Shown here: in pieces, positions 8,874 through 17,123 of the stretch
Position numbering within the stretch: position 1 is the first letter of the stretch
Layout of the letters: each line of letters opens with the position of its first letter
DNA from: Sideroxydans sp.
GTDB lineage: Bacteria; Pseudomonadota; Gammaproteobacteria; Burkholderiales; Gallionellaceae
Assembly (NCBI GenBank): GCA_013824485.1
Contig: PNNY01000004.1
Location: forward strand, 1-51,480
Reading direction: 5' to 3'
DNA length: 51,480 nucleotides
Notes under the pieces: generated by a model
The model's database searches: none
What the model was told of the DNA's origin: nothing
The model's input: only the letters and a program-made list of their open reading frames with translations
Position numbers and translations under genes: made by a program

Positions 8874-9059
8874 ATGCCGTATGTGAATATCCGTATCGCC
8901 GGAACATTGAGCCGAGAACAGAAAGCCAAGATCGCTGAAGAGATCACTGACACCTTGGAGCGCATCGCTCTAAAACCAAAGTCATACACCTACATCGCCT
9001 TCGACGAACTGCCCGATGAGAATTGGGCGATAGCGGGTAAGCTATTGGATGAGGCGTGA
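8874..9059 (+). CDS. 4-oxalocrotonate tautomerase-family small protein
   Basis: The 61-residue product begins MPYVNIRIAG, giving the N-terminal catalytic proline (Pro after Met removal) that defines the 4-OT family. The rest (LSREQKAKIAEEIT, then the YIAFDELPDENWAI end) fits the beta-alpha-beta unit that assembles into hexamers. The natural substrate is unknown. A start six bases earlier (GTG) would hide the proline, so the ATG at 8874, preceded by AAGGAG, is chosen. A second copy of its last 24 codons follows at 9116-9190. Confidence 0.85.
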   Translation: MPYVNIRIAGTLSREQKAKIAEEITDTLERIALKPKSYTYIAFDELPDENWAIAGKLLDEA

Positions 9060-9060
9060 C

Positions 9061-9121
9061 GGTGTATGCGACCGTTCCCGCACCAGCGGGCTACGCCCCA
9101 CCGTGTCGCGGTCGCTACACC
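9061..9121. repeat. REP-like palindromic repeat with GTAG-headed hairpin
   Basis: The 61 bases form an inverted repeat: GGTGTATGCGACCG at the left pairs with CGGTCGCTACACC at the right, with one base skipped. Inside, read on the minus strand, GTAG is followed by CCCGC-TGGT-GCGGG, the GTAG-plus-hairpin layout of REP sequences mobilised by RAYT transposases. The minus-strand left end also starts with a GTAG. It separates the tautomerase gene from the decayed second copy. Confidence 0.6.
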
Positions 9122-9190
9122 TACATCGCCTTCGATGAACTACCAGATGAGAACTGGGCCATCGCAGGTAAGTTACTAGATGAGGAATAG
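9116..9190 (+). pseudogene. 3' remnant of a second 4-oxalocrotonate tautomerase gene
   Basis: These 75 bases align without gaps to the last 75 bases of the intact tautomerase gene (8985-9059), including the stop, and encode the same peptide (YTYIAFDELPDENWAIAGKL) with one change before the stop. Almost all base differences are at third codon positions. That pattern shows the copy evolved for some time as a functional protein before its 5' part was lost. No start codon or ribosome-binding site remains. Confidence 0.75.
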
Positions 9191-9225
9191 CAAGTAAGAT
9201 AGCGCATCAAACTGAAAGGACTGAC

Positions 9226-10551
9226 ATGCCTGCTGTAACCACCCCAGTGGATTTCGTTGCTTGGTTCCGCTCTGTTGCGCCCTATATCAATGCCTTTCGC
9301 GGCAAGACATTCGTCATTGCGTTTGGCGGCGAGGTGGTGGCGGACGGTAAGTTCGTCGAGCTGACGCATGACTTTAATCTACTTGCTGCCCTAGGTATCC
9401 GCCTAGTGTTGATACACGGTGCACGCCCACAGATCGAGCAGCATCTGTCCAAGAACAATTTGGCTGGCACTTATCATCAAGGCATTCGCCTGACAGATGC
9501 CGAGACCATGCAATGCGTGAAAGAAGCTGTGGGCCGCACGCGTGTCGAGATCGAGGCGCTGCTCTCCATGGGCTTGGCCAACTCGCCGATGGCGAATGCG
9601 GACATCCGGGTGGCGGGCGGCAACTTCATCACCGCACAACCGATCGGCGTCATCAACGGGGTAGATCTGCAACATACCGGCACCGTGCGTAAGGTCGATG
9701 TCGCAGCGCTTAGAGATCGCATGGAGTTCGGTGAAGTGGTGCTGCTGTCACCGCTGGGATATTCACCCACGGGTGAGGTGTTCAACCTCACCTTGGAAGA
9801 CATCGCCACGGCGACGGCCATCGCGCTGGATGCCGACAAACTGGTGTTCATGATGGACACAGACGGCGTGCAGGACAAGAAAGGTAAGCTGGCCAAGGAA
9901 CTCACCATCGCGCAAGCGCAGGACATCTTGAGCAAGAAGAACAAGCTACCCGATGACATCGCGCTGTTCTTGCCTTGCGCTGTACGCGCTTGCGAAGCGG
10001 GCGTAGCACGTACTCACCTCATCAGTCGTCACACCGACGGCGCCTTGTTGCAAGAGCTGTTCAGCGATGATGGCATCGGCACCATGGTGGTTGAGAGCAC
10101 GCTCAATACCTTGCGCGCGGCGACCATAGAAGACGTGGGCGGCATCATCCAGTTGCTACGCCCATTGGAAGAGGATGGCATCTTGGTGCGGCGTTCGCGT
10201 GAGTTGTTGGAGCGCGAGATCGCCCGCTTCGAGGTGTTGGAGCATGACCATCGCATCGTTGGCTGTGCAGCGTTGTATCCATTCCCGAACGAGGCATCGG
10301 CGGAGCTCGCTTGTCTGGCGGTGGACGCGCAATGCCGTGACCGTGGTTACGGCGAGGCCATCCTCAATCATATGAGTAGTCTGGCGAAGTCGCAGAAGAT
10401 GAAGAAGCTGTTCGTGCTGACGACGCGCACGGCACATTGGTTCGTCGAGCGTGAATTCAAAGAAGCGGATGTGGACCAACTGCCTAAAGAGAAGAAGGCG
10501 CTGTATAACTATCAGCGTCGGTCCAAGGTGTTCGTAAAGAATCTGAAATAG
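9226..10551 (+). CDS. argA: N-acetylglutamate synthase (amino-acid N-acetyltransferase)
   Basis: The 441-residue protein combines an amino-acid kinase-like domain (about residues 10-285; FVIAFGGEVV, LVLIHGARPQIE) with a C-terminal GNAT acetyltransferase domain (about 290-440; acetyl-CoA loop CRDRGYGEAI). This is the classical bacterial ArgA, which makes N-acetylglutamate from glutamate and acetyl-CoA, the first step of arginine synthesis, in the cytoplasm. The kinase-like domain normally binds the feedback inhibitor arginine. AAAGGA precedes the ATG. It lies upstream of an Fe(II)-trafficking protein gene with 41 bases between. Confidence 0.95.
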   Translation: MPAVTTPVDFVAWFRSVAPYINAFRGKTFVIAFGGEVVADGKFVELTHDFNLLAALGIRLVLIHGARPQIEQHLSKNNLAGTYHQGIRLTDAETMQCVKEAVGRTRVEIEALLSMGLANSPMANADIRVAGGNFITAQPIGVINGVDLQHTGTVRKVDVAALRDRMEFGEVVLLSPLGYSPTGEVFNLTLEDIATATAIALDADKLVFMMDTDGVQDKKGKLAKELTIAQAQDILSKKNKLPDDIALFLPCAVRACEAGVARTHLISRHTDGALLQELFSDDGIGTMVVESTLNTLRAATIEDVGGIIQLLRPLEEDGILVRRSRELLEREIARFEVLEHDHRIVGCAALYPFPNEASAELACLAVDAQCRDRGYGEAILNHMSSLAKSQKMKKLFVLTTRTAHWFVEREFKEADVDQLPKEKKALYNYQRRSKVFVKNLK

Positions 10552-10592
10552 GCGTGTAACAATCAGTCGTTAATCTATAAGTGGAGAAGCAA

Positions 10593-10865
10593 ATGGCAAG
10601 AATGGTGCAGTGTGTGAAATTGGGTCGCGAAGCAGAAGGCCTTGAAAGACCGATGTATCCCGGCGCGCTAGGGCAACGTATCTACGACAACGTATCGAAA
10701 GAAGCATGGCAAGGCTGGATAAAATTCCAAACGATGTTGGTGAACGAGAACCGCCTCAATCTGGCCGATCTAAAAGCACGTCAGTATCTGGCGCAACAGA
10801 TGGAGAACTACTTCTTCGGGGAATCGACGCAGATGCCGACCGGCTACGTCCCACCGAAGGCTTAA
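10593..10865 (+). CDS. yggX: Fe(2+)-trafficking protein YggX
   Basis: The 90-residue protein begins [20 protein letters not shown] and ends with GYVPP, matching YggX throughout. This small cytoplasmic protein helps protect iron-sulfur clusters from oxidants and is linked to handling of Fe(II); it has a conserved cysteine at position 7, present here. The family start MARMV fixes the ATG at 10593; a GTG four codons upstream is in frame but not favoured. The ppk gene follows about 15 bases after the stop. Confidence 0.93.
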   Translation: MARMVQCVKLGREAEGLERPMYPGALGQRIYDNVSKEAWQGWIKFQTMLVNENRLNLADLKARQYLAQQMENYFFGESTQMPTGYVPPKA

Positions 10866-10879
10866 GCAGTTCGAAACAA

Positions 10880-12967
10880 TTGGCCAAAACCTATCCAGCG
10901 CAGAATTTCCTCAATCGTGAACTCGGCCTGTTGGAGTTCAACCGTCGAGTATTGGCTCAAGCGGAAGATCCCAGCGTACCGTTGCTGGAGCGCCTAACCT
11001 ACCTTTGCATCGTCAGTAGCAATCTGGATGAGTTCTTTGAGATCCGCGTCGCGGGTCTCAAAGAACAGATCAAGTTGGGCGGCATCGCCGCTGGACCGGA
11101 TGGTCTAGAAGCTTCGCAGATCCTCAAGCGTCTGTTCGCACCTACGCATCAACTCATCTCTCGCCAATACGAACTGTTCAACAAAGAACTGGTGCCTGCG
11201 CTGGCGGCTCAGGGCATCAAGTTCATCCGCCGTACACACTGGAACGAAGCGCAGCAAGCGTGGGTGAAGGAGTTCTTTCTGCGCGAGGTCATGCCAGTGC
11301 TCACGCCCATCGGACTTGATCCGTCGCATCCTTTCCCGCGTGTGGTGAACAAGAGTCTGAACTTCGCCGTGGAGTTGCAAGGCAAGGATGCCTTCGGGCG
11401 CAATTCCGCCAAAGCCATCGTACAAGCGCCACGCGTACTGCCGCGCGCCATACCGATGCCGCCGGAGATCGCGGGTTGTCCGCATGCTTTCGTATTCCTT
11501 TCGTCCATCATCCATGCCCATGTCGGCGAGTTGTTCGCGGGGATGGAAGTATTGGGCTGTTACCAGTTCCGTGTGACGCGTAACAGCGACTTGTTCGTCG
11601 ATGAAGAAGAAGTGAAGAACCTGCGGGTCAGCCTGCAAGGCGAGTTACCGCAGCGTCACTTCGGAGATGCAGTGCGTCTGGAGGTGGCAGACAACTGCAC
11701 GCCTGAGTTGGCGAATTTCCTGTTGCGTCAGTTCGAACTGAAACCGGAAGACCTTTACCGTGTTCATGGCCCTGTGAATCTGGTGCGCTTGATGCGCATC
11801 CCCGCTCAAGTGCCGCGCCCTGATCTGAAGTTCCAACCCTTCGTGCCGGGTGTGCCTGCACTCATCCAGAAGAAGGGTGCGGATATGTTCAAGGCGATCC
11901 GCAAGGGTGACCTGTTGGTGCATCACCCTTATCAGTCATTCAAGCCCGTACTCGATTTCATTCAGCAAGCAGCCAACGATCCCGATGTCGTCGCCATCAA
12001 GCAAACGGTGTATCGCACGGGTGAAGATTCAGAACTGATGGAAGCGCTCATTGTGGCCGCACAGCGCGGCAAAGAAGTCACGGTGGTGGTGGAGCTGTTG
12101 GCGCGCTTTGACGAAGAAGCGAACATCAACTGGGCGGGACGTTTGGAATCGGTGGGCGCGCACGTGGTGTATGGCGTGGTCGGACACAAGACGCACGCCA
12201 AGATGCTGATGGTGGTGCGCCGCGAAGACAAGAAACTGCGTCGCTACGTACACCTCGGCACAGGTAACTACCACCCACGTACCGCCAAGCTCTACACCGA
12301 TTTTGGTTTGTTCACCTGCGAAGAAGCCGTGTGCTCAGACGTGAATCAGATATTCATGCAACTCACCGGCTTGGGCAAAGCGGCCAAGCTGAACCATCTA
12401 TGGCAATCGCCGTTCACCTTGCACAGCAAAGTGCTCGAATCCATCCGCAACGAGACCAAGCTCGCCAAGGCAGGGAAGACGGCACACATCATCGCCAAGA
12501 TGAATGCGCTGCTCGAACCTGAGACCATCATGGCCTTGTACGAAGCCTCGCAAGCGGGTGTGAAGATCGACCTCATCGTGCGCGGTGTGTGCGCCTTACG
12601 ACCTGGTGTGAAAGGGCTGTCCGAAAACATCACTGTACGTTCTATCATCGGTCGTTTTCTGGAACATTCCCGCATCTTCTACTTCCGAAATGAAGCCAAG
12701 CACGATGTGTATCTAGCCAGTGCAGACTGGATGGATCGCAACTTCTTCCGTCGTATCGAGGCTTGTTTTCCGTTGCTCGATGCCAAGCTGAAGAAGCGCG
12801 TACTGGATGAAGGATTGAAGATCTATTTGAAGGACAACTGCCAAGCGTGGGAGATGGATTGCAACGGTTTCTGGCATCGCAAGACCAGTGCGCGGGGCGC
12901 GCAGATCTGCGCGCAGACTGACCTGATGGAGAATTTAGGTCAGCCTTTATTGGCCGAAGAGGATTAG
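10880..12967 (+). CDS. ppk: Polyphosphate kinase 1
   Basis: The protein has all PPK1 parts: an N-terminal helical domain (NFLNRELGLLEFNRRVL, SSNLDEFFEIRVAG), a head domain, and two phospholipase-D-like C-terminal domains with KTHAK (about residue 436, the phosphorylated histidine) and HLGTGNYHP (about 458). It reversibly makes long-chain polyphosphate from ATP. The start is uncertain: the frame is open further upstream inside yggX, but family alignment points to TTG at 10880, giving about 695 residues, the usual length. No strong ribosome-binding site precedes it, so it may be coupled to yggX. The 3' end overlaps a convergent gene by four bases. Confidence 0.93.
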   Translation: MAKTYPAQNFLNRELGLLEFNRRVLAQAEDPSVPLLERLTYLCIVSSNLDEFFEIRVAGLKEQIKLGGIAAGPDGLEASQILKRLFAPTHQLISRQYELFNKELVPALAAQGIKFIRRTHWNEAQQAWVKEFFLREVMPVLTPIGLDPSHPFPRVVNKSLNFAVELQGKDAFGRNSAKAIVQAPRVLPRAIPMPPEIAGCPHAFVFLSSIIHAHVGELFAGMEVLGCYQFRVTRNSDLFVDEEEVKNLRVSLQGELPQRHFGDAVRLEVADNCTPELANFLLRQFELKPEDLYRVHGPVNLVRLMRIPAQVPRPDLKFQPFVPGVPALIQKKGADMFKAIRKGDLLVHHPYQSFKPVLDFIQQAANDPDVVAIKQTVYRTGEDSELMEALIVAAQRGKEVTVVVELLARFDEEANINWAGRLESVGAHVVYGVVGHKTHAKMLMVVRREDKKLRRYVHLGTGNYHPRTAKLYTDFGLFTCEEAVCSDVNQIFMQLTGLGKAAKLNHLWQSPFTLHSKVLESIRNETKLAKAGKTAHIIAKMNALLEPETIMALYEASQAGVKIDLIVRGVCALRPGVKGLSENITVRSIIGRFLEHSRIFYFRNEAKHDVYLASADWMDRNFFRRIEACFPLLDAKLKKRVLDEGLKIYLKDNCQAWEMDCNGFWHRKTSARGAQICAQTDLMENLGQPLLAEED

Positions 12968-13323
12968 ACCTTCTTCGGACGTCCGGTCTTGATCTTCTCC
13001 AGATCAGCCACTGATTTTTTCAGCTGAGCAGCTGTCAATTTCGAGAGTAGACGCAAACCAGCGCGTAACAGTTCGCTCTTCTTCACATGTATGCCATTTG
13101 CTTTTTCTTTTAGCGCGGCGATCAGGTCGTAATCACTTTGTGGCATGGTGAAGCTATCGCGTACGACCTTTACTTTGTCGCCGGACTTCTTTTCCTTCTT
13201 GTGTTTCTTTGCGGGTTTCGCTGGTGCCTTTACAGGCGCGGCTTTTGTGGCGACTTTGGGGGCGGCAGGTTTACGGGTAGATGCAGGTTTGGCTGAAGCA
13301 GGGCGAGTCGTTCGAGTGACCAT
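12964..13323 (-). CDS. Lysine/alanine/proline-rich basic protein with histone-H1-like tail
   Basis: The first 50 or so residues of this 119-residue protein are of low complexity (repeats of AKPA, KAAP, then KKHKKEKKSGDK), as in bacterial histone H1-like and AlgP-type tails. The remainder is a compact folded-looking segment (SFTMPQSDYDLIAALKEK, KSELLRAGLRLLSKL) with the look of a ribbon-helix-helix or short helical DNA-binding unit. Nucleic-acid binding is likely; the exact role is unknown. It lies between ppk and sixA on the opposite strand, so its polycationic tail next to polyphosphate genes is notable. An imperfect palindrome (around 13357-13371) lies in its promoter region. Confidence 0.7.
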   Translation of the reverse strand: MVTRTTRPASAKPASTRKPAAPKVATKAAPVKAPAKPAKKHKKEKKSGDKVKVVRDSFTMPQSDYDLIAALKEKANGIHVKKSELLRAGLRLLSKLTAAQLKKSVADLEKIKTGRPKKV

Positions 13324-13410
13324 GATCTATATCCTTATTTTGATTGTGGCAAAAACAGTATATACGGTATATCCTGCAATCTCATTAGTAATATTCGCGA
13401 GGTGTTGATC

Positions 13411-13863
13411 ATGGAATTGATACTGTGGCGACATGCTGAAGCGCATGACGGATCACCCGATATGGCCCGCGAGCTGACAGGCAAAGGTCAGAAGCAAGCA
13501 GACAAAATGGCCACGTTCCTGCGTGCCCGTATCCCCGAAGACACCCGCATCCTAGTCAGTCCAGCCAAGCGCACACAACAAACAGCGCACGCACTCACCA
13601 AACATTTCCACACCGAAGCAGCACTTGCTCCTGGCGCAGACGCGCAAGACATCTTGGATGCCATAGGCTGGCCCGACCTCGATACCACCGTGCTGATCGT
13701 CGGTCATCAGCCCTCTTTAGGGCAGATTGCAGCGCTGCTGTTAGCGAACTCGAAGACTGGTTTTAGTGTGAAGAAAGGATCGGTGTGGTGGCTCAGTCGT
13801 CACACCAGCGATGGCGATTATCAGACCAATCTACGCCTAGCCATCGCGCCAGAAGCTTTGTAA
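13411..13863 (+). CDS. sixA: SixA-type phosphohistidine phosphatase
   Basis: The 150-residue protein belongs to the histidine phosphatase superfamily: MELILWRHAEAHDG at the N-terminus supplies the catalytic RH, and LIVGHQPSLG (about residues 95-104) supplies the second conserved histidine. It is short, as in SixA, which removes phosphate from histidines of phosphotransfer proteins. The ATG at 13411 is preceded by GAGG; the frame extends three codons upstream to a GTG. SixA genes are often found near polyphosphate genes, as here between ppk and the polyphosphate:AMP phosphotransferase gene. Confidence 0.85.
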   Translation: MELILWRHAEAHDGSPDMARELTGKGQKQADKMATFLRARIPEDTRILVSPAKRTQQTAHALTKHFHTEAALAPGADAQDILDAIGWPDLDTTVLIVGHQPSLGQIAALLLANSKTGFSVKKGSVWWLSRHTSDGDYQTNLRLAIAPEAL

Positions 13864-13926
13864 TTTTAGTTGCGACTAACCTAAAGGTAAGTCTGCACTG
13901 AAACTGCGTTTTCAAAGGAGAGCATC

Positions 13927-15414
13927 ATGTTTGAATCAGCGGAACTCGGACACAAGATAGACAAAGCCACTTACGACAAAGAAGAACCTAAGCTACGCGA
14001 AGCGTTGCTGAACGCGCAGTTCGATCTGGCGCAGAAAGCCAAATTCCCCGTCATCATCCTGATCGGCGGCGTGGATGGTGCTGGCAAGGGCGAAACGGTC
14101 AATCTGCTCAACGAATGGATGGATCCGCGCCACATTCAAGTGCATGCCACCGGCGAGATGTCCGACGAAGAGCGTGAGCGCCCGCCCATGTGGCGCTTTT
14201 GGCGTGCACTGCCGCCCAAGGGCAAGATCGGTGTTTTCTTTGGCTCGTGGTACACCGCGCCTATCGTGCAGCGTGTGCTCAAGAAGAGTAGCGCTGCCAC
14301 CCTTGCGCAAGATATCGAGCAGATCAATCGCATGGAGAAGATGCTGACTGACGAAGGCGCAGTGGTGCTCAAGTTCTGGTTCCATCTTTCTAAAGATGCG
14401 CAGAAGAAACGCCTCAAAGTCTTGGAGAAAGATCCCAAGACCCGTTGGCGTGTCACCAAGTTCGATTGGGAACGTTTCGAACTCTACGACAAGTTTCGCA
14501 AAGTGTCCGAGCACACATTGCGCGAGACCAGCACCGCTGAAGCACCATGGATCGTGGTGGAAGGTTCGGATGCGCGTTATCGTAGCCTGACCGTCGGCAA
14601 GATAATTCTGGAGTCGTTGCGTAAACATCTGGCCACGCAATCTAAAGCCACTGTCGCCAAGGCACCACCGTTACAAGCCGCGATCGATGGCATCGATGTG
14701 CTCGATAAATTGGACATGACCCAAGTCATCGCCAAGAAGAAATTCGATGCCGAGTTGGAGAAATATCAGGGCAAGCTCGCCCTGCTCACACGGAATCCGA
14801 AGTTCAAAAAGATCGCCGTCATCGCTGTGTTCGAAGGTTCGGATGCGGGCGGTAAAGGCGGAGCTATCCGCCGCATCACGGGCGCATTGGATGCGCGGCA
14901 CTATCGCATCACCCCCGTTGCCGCACCTACTGAGGAAGAACGCGCACAACCCTATTTGTGGCGCTTCTGGCGCAACGTCCCGCGAATCGGTCGTTTCACT
15001 ATCTTTGACCGTTCTTGGTATGGTCGTGTACTGGTCGAACGTGTAGAGAAGTTCTGCTCCGAAGCGGATTGGATGCGCGCCTATGGCGAGATCAACGACT
15101 TCGAAGAACAGCTCACCAACAACGGCGCAGTGGTGGTGAAATTCTGGCTCGCCATCACCAAAGAAGAGCAGCTACGCCGATTCAAAGAGCGCGAGAAGAT
15201 CGGCTTCAAACGTTTCAAGATCACCGAAGAAGATTGGCGCAACCGCGAGAAATGGGATGCCTACGAACGCGCCGTGTGCGATATGGTGGATAGGACCAGC
15301 ACTGAGATCGCACCGTGGACGCTGGTGGAAGCCAACGACAAGAACTTCGCTCGCATCAAGATCTTGAAGACGCTGTGCGAGCGTATCGAACGTGCGATGA
15401 AGAAAGTGAAGTGA
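13927..15414 (+). CDS. pap: Polyphosphate:AMP phosphotransferase (two-domain PPK2 family)
   Basis: The 495-residue protein consists of two tandem PPK2 domains. The N-terminal one has a Walker A-like GGVDGAGKGE (about residues 47-56), the C-terminal one EGSDAGGKGG (about 306-315). The C-terminal domain keeps FDRSWYGRVLVERV (about 360), whereas the N-terminal equivalent reads FFGSWYTAPIVQRV and lacks the Asp-Arg pair. This matches known PAP enzymes, in which only the C-terminal half is catalytic, transferring phosphate from polyphosphate to AMP to give ADP. Together with ppk it forms a polyphosphate storage and recovery set. AAAGGAG precedes the ATG. Confidence 0.92.
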   Translation: MFESAELGHKIDKATYDKEEPKLREALLNAQFDLAQKAKFPVIILIGGVDGAGKGETVNLLNEWMDPRHIQVHATGEMSDEERERPPMWRFWRALPPKGKIGVFFGSWYTAPIVQRVLKKSSAATLAQDIEQINRMEKMLTDEGAVVLKFWFHLSKDAQKKRLKVLEKDPKTRWRVTKFDWERFELYDKFRKVSEHTLRETSTAEAPWIVVEGSDARYRSLTVGKIILESLRKHLATQSKATVAKAPPLQAAIDGIDVLDKLDMTQVIAKKKFDAELEKYQGKLALLTRNPKFKKIAVIAVFEGSDAGGKGGAIRRITGALDARHYRITPVAAPTEEERAQPYLWRFWRNVPRIGRFTIFDRSWYGRVLVERVEKFCSEADWMRAYGEINDFEEQLTNNGAVVVKFWLAITKEEQLRRFKEREKIGFKRFKITEEDWRNREKWDAYERAVCDMVDRTSTEIAPWTLVEANDKNFARIKILKTLCERIERAMKKVK

Positions 15415-15423
15415 CGAAACAGG

Positions 15424-16416
15424 TCAGTTCGCCTCGTTGAACAGCATTTCTAGACGCATCACCAAGGCAGGACTGGTGTGGAATTGTTTCTCAGCGGGGA
15501 AGTGTAGTTGCGGGTCGAGCTCAAAAAACAGCCAGTCTCGATGCAAACGATAGCGATACGACACCAAAAAAACGTAATCGGTCACATGTGTCTGTGGTTT
15601 GCTGATGCCCAACGCGCTGGCTTGATAGAGCAGAGCAGTGCGTTCATCCCACGTATGGAACAGCGAGAAGTCTTGGCGTAGGTCGAAGTTTTGTCGGTCG
15701 TGCAGCCAAGTCGCATTGCTGCTGATGCGGAACAGCAAGGGCTCGCTGATCAGTCTCTCAAAATCGAACCGCGTCGTTTCACCCGCGCCGATGGTGTTGA
15801 ACCAGAACACGGTCTCACTCGCCTTGGCGTGCCACGAACCCAGCGTGCCAGTCACGCTGCCACGCGCCCGTGTGAACGGTGTCGTTGCCGTGCCTTGGAA
15901 CTGCAATCCCGTATCCGTGCTGAAGTGCCAGCGTTCGTTGTACATCCGTTCGAAGCGCAACGCTGCCGCGATGCTCTGCACCGTACTGCGTTTGGTCGCG
16001 GCCTGTTGGGTGCGAGACTGGTCGGTGGATAGGTTCTGGTCCGCGTCACTTTCGATCGTCAGATGTAGTCGTTCTTCGGTATTGGGAAGATCGAGCTTGG
16101 CCCTACCTGAGAGCACATACAGACCATCTCCGTTGTAGCCCGTCACCCTCGTGAGGTCGAGCTGCAATACGCTCTTGTTACTTTCCTGAAAGTGGCGATC
16201 ATCACCAAAGAAACGGTCGACCCTGCCTACGAACCCCGTGAACTGTTCAGAAACGTAATCGCGTGGGACATCCATCACATCGAGTGATGGTTGAGGAATT
16301 AAAGAGATCAGAGGCTCTGTGACAGGGGGTTCGGTCAGCGTTTCTTCGGCGCATGCAGGCATCGACGACAGCGCCGCCATCAACAACCATGCTGCCTTCA
16401 GGCGGCGAGAAGCCAA
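15424..16416 (-). CDS. Secreted beta-strand-rich protein, possibly outer membrane, unknown function
   Basis: About 330 residues begin with a signal peptide (RRLKAAWLLMAALSSMPACA). The body is rich in alternating hydrophobic/polar strands with aromatic girdles (VLQLDLTRVTGYNGDGLY, LQFQGTATTPFTRARGSVTG, FLVSYRYRLHRDWLFFEL) and ends in a hydrophobic strand (ALVMRLEMLF). This looks like an outer-membrane barrel or surface protein, but I recognise no family. The frame is open upstream to 16608, overlapping the next gene. I place the start at the TTG at 16416 because it gives a normal signal peptide; an ATG at 16380 is also possible. Confidence 0.6.
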   Translation of the reverse strand: MASRRLKAAWLLMAALSSMPACAEETLTEPPVTEPLISLIPQPSLDVMDVPRDYVSEQFTGFVGRVDRFFGDDRHFQESNKSVLQLDLTRVTGYNGDGLYVLSGRAKLDLPNTEERLHLTIESDADQNLSTDQSRTQQAATKRSTVQSIAAALRFERMYNERWHFSTDTGLQFQGTATTPFTRARGSVTGTLGSWHAKASETVFWFNTIGAGETTRFDFERLISEPLLFRISSNATWLHDRQNFDLRQDFSLFHTWDERTALLYQASALGISKPQTHVTDYVFLVSYRYRLHRDWLFFELDPQLHFPAEKQFHTSPALVMRLEMLFNEAN

Positions 16417-16429
16417 AGATGCGACGGCG

Positions 16430-16744
16430 TTACTGATCGCGGTTCTTGTCTTGCACCAAAACATAAGGTCGTGCCACCACTGCCCACAACAAAGCATCTG
16501 CCTCATACCAAGCCAATGCCTGCTTATCGGTGACCTTGCCGATCTGACCAGACTCCAGCCATTGCGCCACTTGGGCTTTATTGTCTTTGGAGATCTGGAA
16601 TGCGACATCCACCAGATCGAGAGTCGAATCTACTGCTACCGTCGCACCGCGTGCGAAGTAGGGCTGCAACTCGCGCCAGCCGATTTGCGCGGTCTCCATG
16701 TTCACTTGCGCGCGGTCGATGTCATCAATAGTCGGTTGTTTCAT
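16430..16744 (-). CDS. DUF2288 family protein
   Basis: The 104-residue acidic protein (WRELQPYFARGATVAVDSTLDLVDVAFQI is characteristic) matches the small DUF2288 family found in proteobacteria and cyanobacteria. It has no signal peptide or membrane helix and is probably cytoplasmic. The biochemical role is unknown to me. It sits in a leftward cluster between the gamma-carbonic anhydrase/hypothetical pair and the barrel-like protein. Confidence 0.75.
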   Translation of the reverse strand: MKQPTIDDIDRAQVNMETAQIGWRELQPYFARGATVAVDSTLDLVDVAFQISKDNKAQVAQWLESGQIGKVTDKQALAWYEADALLWAVVARPYVLVQDKNRDQ

Positions 16745-16754
16745 GTGTCAATTC

Positions 16755-17123
16755 CTACGGTGCCATGTTGTCCGGATTACGTGCTTCAAGTTCATTCCAT
16801 AAGGCCTGCGCGATAGCCGCCCAAGCGGATTGATGTTCTGTCACCTTGGCGAACTGGCTCAGGTAGTTGCTGCCGAAGGTCGCCGAGTTGGTCTTGTGCA
16901 TAAGCATCGCCAAGCCATATAGCTCTACCTTGATGCGAGCTTGCATATCGCCCTCACGTGCCGCTTTGCGCAGTCTGTCGATGTTTTGCAACACGTCGCG
17001 CGCGAACATCCGCACTTGATAGTCGTCATGGAAGTCCAACCCCAGCGCGATGCAAGTGCGTTCGATCTGCAACTCCAGCTCGTTCCCGTCATGCATCATG
17101 ATGTCGTTACCGAACATCGTCAT
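16755..17123 (-). CDS. Hypothetical cytoplasmic protein coupled to the carbonic anhydrase gene
   Basis: The 122-residue soluble protein (start MTMFGNDIMMHDGNELEL) is mainly helical by composition and I recognise no domain. The ATG overlaps the stop of the upstream gamma-carbonic anhydrase gene as ATGA, and the DUF2288 gene follows 10 bases later, so the three genes are very probably co-transcribed and translationally coupled. No function is proposed. Confidence 0.7.
   Translation of the reverse strand: MTMFGNDIMMHDGNELELQIERTCIALGLDFHDDYQVRMFARDVLQNIDRLRKAAREGDMQARIKVELYGLAMLMHKTNSATFGSNYLSQFAKVTEHQSAWAAIAQALWNELEARNPDNMAP

Noticed and set aside
9061-9121. CRISPR-like repeat
   Set aside because: Only a single palindromic unit is present, without regularly spaced copies; REP-like is the better reading.
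10706-10879. Upstream extension of ppk inside yggX
   Set aside because: The extra 58 residues have no PPK1 homology and lie in a second frame of a well-supported gene.
13357-13371. Imperfect palindrome around TATACGGTATA upstream of the lysine-rich protein, similar in core to TACGGTA upstream of the toxin-antitoxin pair
   Set aside because: Too short and imperfect to call a shared operator; the similarity is within chance for A/T-rich promoter regions.
16417-16608. Upstream extension of the barrel-like protein
   Set aside because: It overlaps the DUF2288 gene in another frame and would put the signal peptide about 65 residues inside the protein.
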